64,000 nucleotides of DNA from JAJRPT01 sp965661945 (GTDB lineage: Bacteria > Bacteroidota > Ignavibacteria > Kapaibacteriales > UBA2268). Positions 33,979-42,073 of this stretch are shown piece after piece; position 1 is the first letter of the stretch; the number at the start of each line of letters is the position of its first letter. The notes below the pieces were generated by a model, which saw only the letters and a list, made by a program, of their open reading frames with translations, was not told the origin of the DNA and did no database searches. Where the stretch lies: assembly GCA_965661945.1 (NCBI GenBank), contig CBFIFP010000005.1, positions 1 to 64,000 of the forward strand, in the 5' to 3' direction. The position numbers and the translations under genes are program-made.

Positions 33979-35106
33979 ATGAAAGAAAATATTATTATAG
34001 TAAATAATACTAAAGACTTAAAGAGATTTATTAAGTCACAATTTAATTTTTATAAAGACGATAAGAATTTTGTTCCTCCAATGATTTTTGACAGATTAAA
34101 GTTACTCAATTCCGAAAAGAATCCTTTTTTCAAACATTCATCAATAAAAATGTTTATGGTTGAAAGAGATAATGAAATCGTTGGTAGAATTGCTGCAATT
34201 ATTAACAAAAATCATAATCTTACTCACAATGACAAAGTTGGCTTCTTTGGTTTTTTTGAATGTGAAAACAAGCAAGAAACAGCAAATTTACTTTTTGATA
34301 AAGTAAAAACTTATCTTCACGATGAAGGAATGGAACAAATGCGAGGACCAGCTAATCCCTCATTAAATGATGAATGCGGTTTGCTGATCGATGGCTTTGA
34401 TTCGCCTCCAGTAGTTCTTATGACTTATAACCCTCCTTATTATGCTGATTTAATTGAGAATTACGGCTTAAAAAAGATTAAAGACTTATATGCTTATCAC
34501 CTTGTAAATGAAAAATACGTAAGCGAAAAACTTGAAAGAATGCAAAATATAGTAAGGCAAAGAAACTCTCTTAGCATCAGGTCTGTAAATTTTTCCAATA
34601 AAAAGCAATTCAAGAAAGATGTTGAAACGCTAAAATATATCTACAATAATGCTTGGGAGCCAAACTGGGGATTTGTCAAAATGACTGATGAAGAGTTCGA
34701 CTACCTTGCTAATGACTTGAAATCCATAGCAGACCCAGATTATACTCTTATTGCAGAAATTAATGGAAAGCCAGCAGGATTTGCTCTTGCATTGCCTGAT
34801 ATTAACCAATGCCTTATTCATAATAAATCTGGTGGATTGCTAACTGGGATTTGGCATTTATTAACTAAGAAGAAGAAAATTAATTTACTTAGAATTATCG
34901 TTCTGGGAATTTTACCGCAATATCAAAGAACTGGTGCAGATGCAGTTTTATACTGGGAATTAGGAACACGTGGAAAACCTAAAGGAATAGAATACGGTGA
35001 AGCATCTTGGATTCTGGAAGATAACGAAATGATGAATAAAGGACTTACAACTACTATGCTTGGAAAAGTTTATAAAACTTACAGATTATATCAAATGGAA
35101 TTATGA
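33979..35106 (+). CDS. GNAT-superfamily N-acetyltransferase
   Basis: 375 residues from the ATG at 33979; the frame extends 13 codons upstream but starts in a T-rich, non-conserved stretch. The protein matches a conserved family of double-GNAT-like proteins: FVPPMIFDRLKLLN near the N-terminus, MEQMRGPANPSLNDECGLLIDGF in the middle, and a C-terminal GNAT core (PDYTLIAEINGKPAGFALALPD ... RIIVLGILPQYQRTGADAVLYWE). In that core the acetyl-CoA site would be around PQYQRTGA. Substrate unknown. It overlaps the ROK gene by four bases. Confidence 0.75.
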   Translation: MKENIIIVNNTKDLKRFIKSQFNFYKDDKNFVPPMIFDRLKLLNSEKNPFFKHSSIKMFMVERDNEIVGRIAAIINKNHNLTHNDKVGFFGFFECENKQETANLLFDKVKTYLHDEGMEQMRGPANPSLNDECGLLIDGFDSPPVVLMTYNPPYYADLIENYGLKKIKDLYAYHLVNEKYVSEKLERMQNIVRQRNSLSIRSVNFSNKKQFKKDVETLKYIYNNAWEPNWGFVKMTDEEFDYLANDLKSIADPDYTLIAEINGKPAGFALALPDINQCLIHNKSGGLLTGIWHLLTKKKKINLLRIIVLGILPQYQRTGADAVLYWELGTRGKPKGIEYGEASWILEDNEMMNKGLTTTMLGKVYKTYRLYQMEL

Positions 35107-35990
35107 TTGATAATAATCTAATTTTGGGTATCGATGTTGGTGGGTCTTCAATTAAATTTGGACTTTTTTTAAATAAAAATCTAATTGAAAACGGACAAGT
35201 TGAAACACCTCAAACTAATTCATCTGATGTAATTACTTCTATTAATTCAATTATTTATAAATATCAAAATAGAATTTCAAAAGTTGGAATTGGATTTCCT
35301 TCCGTTGTAAGCAAGGATTATTTTGTTCATATTGCTCCAAACATTTCTGGCTTTGTAAATGTAGATTTGAAAGAGAATATTTGTAATCAATTTCCTATAT
35401 TGGAAATAAAAATTGATAATGATGCAAATGCCGCAGCTCTTGCAGAACTAAAATTTGGTGCTGGAAAAAACCTAACAAATATGATTTATGTTACATTAGG
35501 TAGTGGCATAGGTGGTGCTATAATTATCAATAAATCAATATATTACGGTGATACTTTTGGAGCTGGGGAGATTGGATATACTAATTTTAAGTTTGATGAG
35601 AAGCCGAATCATATTTTAAATAGAACTGGTATATTTGAAGAATATCTTGGTCGAACGCAATTCACAGATTATTTTAATTCTAAATATAATTATAACTTAT
35701 CATCTCCTAAAGATATTTATGAATTAGCAGAACTGGGTAATATCAATGCTATTGAAGCATTTAGGTATTACGGAAGACTTTTAGGTATCGGCTTAACTTC
35801 TGTAATGAATTTGCTTGATATTCATCATGTTATCATTGGTGGGGGATTGATAAAAGCCCATAAATATATTATTCCAATTGTGTTAAAAAGCATCGAACAA
35901 AAAAAATTACCCCACATCAAAGAAAAAGTATTTGTTGCAAAATATTTAGACAACACAGGTATATATGGCGCGATGGCTTTAGTATGTTAA
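35103..35990 (+). CDS. ROK-family sugar kinase (glucokinase-like)
   Basis: ROK kinases phosphorylate hexoses. The 295 residues show the phosphate-1 motif ILGIDVGGSSIKFGLF, the catalytic IDNDANAAALAELKFGAGK, YVTLGSGIGGAII, and VIIGGGL. The usual zinc-binding segment (GHxx...CxCGxxGCxE) is replaced by GYTNFKFDEKPNHILNRTGIFEEY with no cysteines, so the enzyme belongs to a zinc-free branch or has lost the site. It is coupled to the acetyltransferase gene by an ATGA overlap. Confidence 0.85.
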   Translation: MIDNNLILGIDVGGSSIKFGLFLNKNLIENGQVETPQTNSSDVITSINSIIYKYQNRISKVGIGFPSVVSKDYFVHIAPNISGFVNVDLKENICNQFPILEIKIDNDANAAALAELKFGAGKNLTNMIYVTLGSGIGGAIIINKSIYYGDTFGAGEIGYTNFKFDEKPNHILNRTGIFEEYLGRTQFTDYFNSKYNYNLSSPKDIYELAELGNINAIEAFRYYGRLLGIGLTSVMNLLDIHHVIIGGGLIKAHKYIIPIVLKSIEQKKLPHIKEKVFVAKYLDNTGIYGAMALVC

Positions 35991-36521
35991 GTTTTTAAAT
36001 TATTGCAAATCACCGCACTACCTGAAATAAATTCTTGTTTTCCTTTTTATAAAAGTATATTTGTTTTTGCAAATGAAACTTTCCAATTTAATAAAAAATA
36101 ATTAAATACAAATATATTATTTGGGTATATTTTGAATCAAAGATTATACAGTTGAATACAAGGAAGGGTTTTAGATAGTTTTTGGTTTATTTGTTTGTTT
36201 AAGTTTTATCAATTTTCTAGGTAATCTGGTATATTTTTATTTCCAAACCGTTTCCTACTTTTATATGAAATATGGTTATTTCGACTTCATTCAATGACTT
36301 TGTGTTTTTTAGCTGGATATTTCGCTGGCAATCAATATTATAGGGGGGTAGTTTTTCTGGGATTAATTATTTGTGAACTTATTTCTCCTAAATATTTTTT
36401 TGGCACAATATTTTACCAATACATTTATAGATTAAATAATTAAAAAGCTATGTCATATTGACATAATTAATCTGACAAAAATAATTTTTATGACATTTTA
36501 ACACAAAAGGATTAATGTATT
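35991..36521. other. Intergenic region before dnaK
   Basis: 531 bases without a supported gene. One variant of the dispersed CGACTT...CAATGAC motif lies at 36281-36298. The last ~75 bases hold a palindrome and further TGACA copies that look like dnaK control sites. Nothing else was recognised. Confidence 0.6.
36449..36495 (+). promoter_or_regulatory. TGTCA/TGACA operator-like array upstream of dnaK
   Basis: TATGTCA-TAT-TGACATA (36449-36465) is a perfect inverted repeat. Two further TGACA copies lie at 36473-36477 and 36491-36495, the last ~26 bases before the dnaK ATG. No CIRCE element and no TAnnTTTG box is seen, so dnaK seems to use a different control from its neighbours. The regulator is unknown. 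Confidence 0.5.
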
Positions 36522-38438
36522 ATGGGAAAAATAATTGGGATTGACTTAGGAACGACTAACTCATGCGTGGCTGTTATGGAAGGTGCTTCACCTCAAGTTA
36601 TTGCTAGTAGCGAAGGTAACAGAACTACACCATCTATGGTCGGCTTTACTAAATCAGGCGAAAAAATAGTAGGACAGGCGGCTAAAAGACAAGCTGTTAC
36701 TAACCCTTTGAAAACTGTTTATTCTATTAAAAGATTCATGGGTAGGAACAACAGCGAAGTTGGCGAAGAGAAGTCTATGGTGCCGTATAAGGTTGTGCCA
36801 TCTGATGACGGAAATTCAGTAAGAGTTGATATTGACGGTAAGATGTATTCTGCTCCTGAGATTTCTGCTTTGATTCTTGCTAAAATGAAACAAACTGCAG
36901 AAGACTATCTTGGGCAAAAAGTTGATGAGGCGGTTATTACTGTTCCTGCATACTTTAATGATGCACAACGTCAAGCAACTAAAGACGCTGGTGAAATCGC
37001 TGGCTTAAAAGTACGTAGAATTATTAATGAACCTACTGCTGCTGCTCTTGCTTATGGGCTTGACAAGAAGGGTCAGAATATGACTGTTGCAGTTTATGAC
37101 CTTGGTGGTGGTACTTTTGATATTTCTATTCTTGAGATTGGTGACGGAGTTTTTGAAGTGAAATCAACTAATGGTGATACTCACCTTGGTGGAGATAACT
37201 TCGACCAAAAACTTATTGACTTTTTGGCGGATGAGTTTAACAAACAAGAAAGCATAGACTTACGTAAAGACCCTATGGCTCTTCAAAGATTAAGAGAAGC
37301 TGCAGAGAAAGCTAAAATCGAGTTATCTCAAATGCTTCAAACTGATGTTAATTTACCTTTTATAACAGCAACTGCTGATGGACCTAAGCACTTGAATTTA
37401 ACAATTACTCGTTCTAAATTTGAATCACTTTGTGGAGACGCTTTCAACAGTACTTTGAAGCCAGTAGAACAAGCAATGAAAGATGCGAAATTGTCACCAT
37501 CTCAAATTGATGATGTGATTTTAGTTGGTGGTTCAACTCGTATCCCTAAAATTCAAGAACTTGTTAAAAACTACTTTGGTAAAGAGCCATCGAAAGGAGT
37601 AAACCCTGATGAAGTTGTAGCAATCGGTGCTGCAATCCAAGGTGGTGTACTTTCTGGTGATGTACAAGATGTGTTGTTACTTGATGTAACTCCTCTTTCT
37701 TTGGGTATCGAAACTATGGGTGGTGTACTTACTCCAATGATTCCATCAAATACAACAATACCTACAAGAAAAACAGAGACTTTCTCAACAGCATCTGACT
37801 CTCAGCCGTCAGTTGAAATTCACATCTTACAAGGTGAAAGACCAATGGCAAAAGACAACCGCTCGCTTGGTAGATTCCACTTAGATGGTATTCCACCAGC
37901 ACCAAGAGGCGTTCCACAAATTGAGGTTACTTTCGACATTGATGCTAATGGTATATTAAGTGTTGCTGCGAAAGACAAAGCAACAAATAAAGAGCAAAAT
38001 ATTAGAATTGAGTCTTCAAGTGGACTAAGCAAGGACGAAATTGAAAGAATGAAACAAGAAGCAAAAGCAAATGAAGCAGCTGACAAAGCGTTCAAAGAGC
38101 AAGTTGAAAAACGTAACCAAGCAGATGCAATGCTGCATTCTACTAAAAAGCAAGTGGAAGAACTTGGAGATAAAATCTCTGCTGAAAATAAAGCTAAAGT
38201 TACTGAAGCTGCTGACAGATTAGAAAAAGCACTTAAAGAAAATGAAGCTGATGTTCAACCTGCATTAGACAATTTGAATGCAGTTTGGAGTGCTGTATCA
38301 CAAGAAATGTATAGCCAACAAGGAGCCGACGCAGGTGCACAAGGCAATCCAACTCCAAACACAGACCAAGAATCATCAGCCAACGACGTAGAAGAAGCTG
38401 ACTACACAGTTGTTGATGATGAGAAAGATAAGAAGTAA
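36522..38438 (+). CDS. dnaK: Chaperone protein DnaK (Hsp70)
   Basis: The 638-residue Hsp70 chaperone starts IIGIDLGTTNSCVAVMEG. The ATPase domain has INEPTAAALAYG and YDLGGGTFDISIL. The linker DVLLLDVTPLSLGIET leads to the substrate-binding domain, and the acidic tail ends EEADYTVVDDEKDKK. AAAGGA precedes the ATG. It stands alone; grpE and dnaJ are not adjacent. A strong terminator follows. Confidence 0.98.
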   Translation: MGKIIGIDLGTTNSCVAVMEGASPQVIASSEGNRTTPSMVGFTKSGEKIVGQAAKRQAVTNPLKTVYSIKRFMGRNNSEVGEEKSMVPYKVVPSDDGNSVRVDIDGKMYSAPEISALILAKMKQTAEDYLGQKVDEAVITVPAYFNDAQRQATKDAGEIAGLKVRRIINEPTAAALAYGLDKKGQNMTVAVYDLGGGTFDISILEIGDGVFEVKSTNGDTHLGGDNFDQKLIDFLADEFNKQESIDLRKDPMALQRLREAAEKAKIELSQMLQTDVNLPFITATADGPKHLNLTITRSKFESLCGDAFNSTLKPVEQAMKDAKLSPSQIDDVILVGGSTRIPKIQELVKNYFGKEPSKGVNPDEVVAIGAAIQGGVLSGDVQDVLLLDVTPLSLGIETMGGVLTPMIPSNTTIPTRKTETFSTASDSQPSVEIHILQGERPMAKDNRSLGRFHLDGIPPAPRGVPQIEVTFDIDANGILSVAAKDKATNKEQNIRIESSSGLSKDEIERMKQEAKANEAADKAFKEQVEKRNQADAMLHSTKKQVEELGDKISAENKAKVTEAADRLEKALKENEADVQPALDNLNAVWSAVSQEMYSQQGADAGAQGNPTPNTDQESSANDVEEADYTVVDDEKDKK

Positions 38439-38453
38439 TTAGTTTATAATAAG

Positions 38454-38476
38454 AAGCCCTCGGAAGAGGGCTTTTT
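38454..38476 (+). terminator. Terminator of dnaK
   Basis: Stem AAGCCCTC-GGAA-GAGGGCTT (38454-38473) followed by TTTG and more T. Confidence 0.88.
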
Positions 38477-38536
38477 GTTTTTTGATTAGTTGTTTATTAA
38501 TTTTTATTAATTTTGAATTCATTTTAAGGGAAAAAT

Positions 38537-39649
38537 ATGAAATTTATTTTGTTTTTTGTTCTTTTTCATTTTGGTTTAAGAGCAAATGATGATATTGAAG
38601 TTATTAATAAAAAATCATTTGATGAATCTAAATGCAAAGTTTGTGAAGCTCCTGATATTATTACAAATAGTGAGTATTATAAAAAATATAAAAGCTTCGA
38701 TATTAGGTTGAAAAATGGTTCTTATATCTACAATGTTATATCTGCTTCAAGAGAATTAGTTGATACAAATGGAATACCATTTCAAGAGTTTTTGCGAATA
38801 AATTATAGAAAGAACGATTCTTGCGAGTCAGTTTTATATGACATCACAGAGGTAAGTGAGTTTAGTCTGGGAGATATTGGCTCTGGTGGACAACCACTTA
38901 CTTTACCTATCAAATCAGCAAGATTTTTCCAAAGAAAACAAGAAAAATTGTATGCACCAAATCATCATTTCTATTTACAAGTTCTTTTTGGATATACAGG
39001 TCCTTATGAAAATGAATTTGAAAGAAATGTTGGTATTAATAATTTCTACTATGGTGGTGGGCTGAAATATCTCTATGGTAATAAAACTAAACTTGGTATC
39101 AACGCTGAAATAATTTTAGAAAATGGAAGAGCGAGAATGCCACTGGGCTTAGAAGGAAGATATATTTTTTGGGGTGGACAAGAAGTAGTGAAAAGTAATA
39201 ATACTTTTTATCCTTCGCAGTGCCAGTTCCAACAAGATGGCGATAAAGTAATTAGCCCAAATGATGATATACCTGAAGTAGAAAATCACTACAAACACCT
39301 AACTAGAAATATCCAAGAACACGATGAAACTGTTTATTACACCGAAGCTGAATCAATTAAAACTGACCCTTTTAGATTATTCATATATGGCGAGGGTGGT
39401 AGTTTTTTCGATTTATTTGACGAAGGTCAAGGAGCATCTCCAGCAATAAATGAAAATGATTTTGGGCAGTATTATTTTGGTGCTGGCTTAGGTGCTGAAA
39501 TATTAAATAACTTTGATTTAATGTTGGGTGCAAGATATATGCGACTTAATCTAAGAACACCTTGCGAAGAATGTAACGAGTTATATGTTCTAAACACAAA
39601 TGAAGCTATAAGTCTTTTAATTAAATTATCTTATTCTATACATAAATAA
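38537..39649 (+). CDS. Predicted outer-membrane beta-barrel protein of an envelope operon
   Basis: 370 residues, AAGGGA before the ATG, signal peptide MKFILFFVLFHFGLRA. A CKVCEAP motif follows the signal. The part from ~130 on alternates polar/apolar strands with Gly and aromatic residues (FYLQVLFGYTGPYENEF; YYGGGLKYLYGNKTKLGINAEI; YFGAGLGAEILNNFDLMLGARYMRL) and ends with an amphipathic strand, as in outer-membrane barrels. A second Cys pair (CEEC) lies near the C-terminus. Not recognised as a named family. It is first in a three-gene unit with the lipoprotein and the PD40-OmpA-SPOR gene. Confidence 0.65.
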   Translation: MKFILFFVLFHFGLRANDDIEVINKKSFDESKCKVCEAPDIITNSEYYKKYKSFDIRLKNGSYIYNVISASRELVDTNGIPFQEFLRINYRKNDSCESVLYDITEVSEFSLGDIGSGGQPLTLPIKSARFFQRKQEKLYAPNHHFYLQVLFGYTGPYENEFERNVGINNFYYGGGLKYLYGNKTKLGINAEIILENGRARMPLGLEGRYIFWGGQEVVKSNNTFYPSQCQFQQDGDKVISPNDDIPEVENHYKHLTRNIQEHDETVYYTEAESIKTDPFRLFIYGEGGSFFDLFDEGQGASPAINENDFGQYYFGAGLGAEILNNFDLMLGARYMRLNLRTPCEECNELYVLNTNEAISLLIKLSYSIHK

Positions 39650-39659
39650 GGAAATAAAA

Positions 39660-42062
39660 ATGAAATTAATAATTAAATTATTTTTAATCACTGCGTTAAT
39701 ATTATTTATTAATTCTTGTCAAGATACAGAAGAGCCACAAGATGTAACTAATAATATGAAGTTAAATGTAAGAGTAGTTGACCAATCTGGGAATTTACTA
39801 AATGAAGCTGAACAAGTTGTAGCAACCATTATAAGTTATGATGAAGCAAATGAAGCAATATTAGAAGACCCCTTGAAAGATTATGGCTCAACTGTATTGA
39901 TAAAAAGAGGAATTGGCTTATTTTATAATGAAATAGATGTACCAATTATGGTAAAAGGTGCAAAACTTAAAATTGATGCAATTGCAGATAATTCAAATGC
40001 AAATTTTGTTGGCGGAAATCAACAAACTGAAATCGTGAGTTTTTGTGCGGATACCTTAGTTACCTTTGTATTTCAAAAAACTCAAGCAATATTATGTAAT
40101 AATGCAACTTACAATGAGTCGATAGATTTCAGTTCAACTCAAGATGCAAGCGGAGTATTTACTTCTGATATAAAATTAACTCAACTATACACTAACACAA
40201 CTGGCGGTCAATTAAGATTAGCAATTAACAATGATTTTAATCAACTAAGCAATTATGGATTAGATGCTTATGTTATTTATAATAATAATAGATTTGCAAT
40301 TCCTACTTTAATCACAAATCCAAATTTAATAATTATTCAAAACAATGAATCATTCTACATTGAGTTTGAATATAGTCCAGCTGCGGAGCAAGCATATTTA
40401 GAGTTATCTTCAATTTTGAATTTGAACATTGCCTTAAATGACGACTTAGGCAATACTTGTTCTAATATTAACTTTGATTTATCTCTCCAATCAATTAGCT
40501 TAGCAGATTGTGCTTGCTTACCAAGTTCATCGACTTTTTATTATCAGTCTAATCCATCAGCAACTTTCCCTACTATTTGCACAATTAAAGCAAGAGATAC
40601 AGTTGAAGTTTTATTTAATATTATAAATAGTTCCGAAGATTGTGATTTGATATTGGAAGGTGTTCCAAGTTCGCAATTTGGTAGATTAAATTGGATAGAT
40701 GTATTCGGTTCTAATAATAGTTCAAACGGAATTAGAATAATTTCAATTGCAGGCGACTTAATTGGCAGTGATAATTTTATAAACTTTGATTTAGCTAATG
40801 GGGAAAAAGTTCAATCAATTAAATTTGAAATTGAAACAGATAAGTTTGCCGAAGGGTATTACAACTTAACCACTGAATATAAAATTAAACTTAAAAATTT
40901 AGAGACAGGACAAATTCAAAATTGCCCAACAAGTTATTTTATTAATTTAAAATTAAACTTTAAAGATGGGGAATGTGAAATTTTATATGATAATGTACCA
41001 GCCGCTTCTGACAGAAATTTATTTTTATTCAATGGCGGTTCAAATACATTTGATTCATTCGAGGGCTGTTTAGATAAACCAAATCCAAAAGGAACTAAGC
41101 ATGTTTACATAAGAAACACCTCAACAGAATGTGCAATCGAAGTAAATTTGGATTTGGATAGTGATAGAAGAACCCAAACAAATGCTATTGCTCGTCAAGG
41201 AATTTTTAATTTTTATTTTGAAAATAGAAGCACTAGAAATTTGACCGTTAGAGTTGAGCCAAATCAAATAGTTAAAATTCCAATTGTGTTCCAACCAAAA
41301 TTCGATGATGCTTTTCCTAATGGGAGAATTAGTCCAGTAGAATATAATTCATTTACATCAGACTTGACAATCACTACTGAGTTTTCTGGAACTCAATGTT
41401 CAGAGCAATTAACTATAATTGGCGAAGTTGATTTTGAAGATTGCTGCCAAGATAACGACAAAGCCCTTAGAGTTTATGGGCAAGTTGATGCTATTACTAA
41501 TACTACATATAAAAATGGATTAACATTAAATCTTAAACAAAATTTTGATACTGCCTTAGAATCTGCTACAAGTGATAATCCTACAGAAGATTTTGGTATT
41601 TTTGTCCAAGATATTTTAGTTAATTCAAACCCTTCAAAAAGAGACCCTGCAAATTTAGCAAATCCTGCTCCTTTTGAGGCAGTTATATTTGGGAATGATT
41701 ATGTAAAACTTACTAAACTTTGCAACTTAGTTGAAAATGGTACTGGTGACTGCAATGGTAGTTTTGATTGGGTTACTGCTTCATTTAATGAAGTTTGTGA
41801 TTTCAGAGATGGAGTTATAGGAGAATATTTAACTTCATTTGATGAGAACGCTATGCCGCTTTTAAGTGATGCGCCAGTTACAGTTTACCCAGGTGATTTA
41901 TATTTAATATATTTAATCTTTGAAAACAATGATAATGTTAATAATACAATTACTTCAAAAATTTTCGGGGTGATGTATATTAACAAAATTCAAGAAGTTT
42001 CTGATGGTGTAGGAAATATTGTAAGAACTGTAGATTTCAAATTTGCATATCCAATTAACTAA
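39660..42062 (+). CDS. Large cysteine-containing lipoprotein of the envelope operon
   Basis: 800 residues with a lipoprotein signal (LFLITALILFINSC, Cys20). The rest is predicted all-beta with recurring segments of the kind found in choice-of-anchor/ASH-like domains: short Cys pairs (DCACLPSS; EDCCQDN), phrases such as CDLILEGVPSSQFGRLNWIDV, and RVEPNQIVKIPIVFQPKF. No enzyme motif was seen. It is ten bases after the barrel gene and eleven before the PD40-OmpA-SPOR gene, so the three are probably one transcript and may form one surface complex. Confidence 0.65.
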   Translation: MKLIIKLFLITALILFINSCQDTEEPQDVTNNMKLNVRVVDQSGNLLNEAEQVVATIISYDEANEAILEDPLKDYGSTVLIKRGIGLFYNEIDVPIMVKGAKLKIDAIADNSNANFVGGNQQTEIVSFCADTLVTFVFQKTQAILCNNATYNESIDFSSTQDASGVFTSDIKLTQLYTNTTGGQLRLAINNDFNQLSNYGLDAYVIYNNNRFAIPTLITNPNLIIIQNNESFYIEFEYSPAAEQAYLELSSILNLNIALNDDLGNTCSNINFDLSLQSISLADCACLPSSSTFYYQSNPSATFPTICTIKARDTVEVLFNIINSSEDCDLILEGVPSSQFGRLNWIDVFGSNNSSNGIRIISIAGDLIGSDNFINFDLANGEKVQSIKFEIETDKFAEGYYNLTTEYKIKLKNLETGQIQNCPTSYFINLKLNFKDGECEILYDNVPAASDRNLFLFNGGSNTFDSFEGCLDKPNPKGTKHVYIRNTSTECAIEVNLDLDSDRRTQTNAIARQGIFNFYFENRSTRNLTVRVEPNQIVKIPIVFQPKFDDAFPNGRISPVEYNSFTSDLTITTEFSGTQCSEQLTIIGEVDFEDCCQDNDKALRVYGQVDAITNTTYKNGLTLNLKQNFDTALESATSDNPTEDFGIFVQDILVNSNPSKRDPANLANPAPFEAVIFGNDYVKLTKLCNLVENGTGDCNGSFDWVTASFNEVCDFRDGVIGEYLTSFDENAMPLLSDAPVTVYPGDLYLIYLIFENNDNVNNTITSKIFGVMYINKIQEVSDGVGNIVRTVDFKFAYPIN

Positions 42063-42073
42063 AAAGTGAGAAT

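Noticed and set aside
36522..38438. Horizontal transfer of dnaK because its base composition is higher than neighbours
   Set aside because: Highly expressed, strongly conserved genes are often less AT-rich. The sequence is a standard DnaK.
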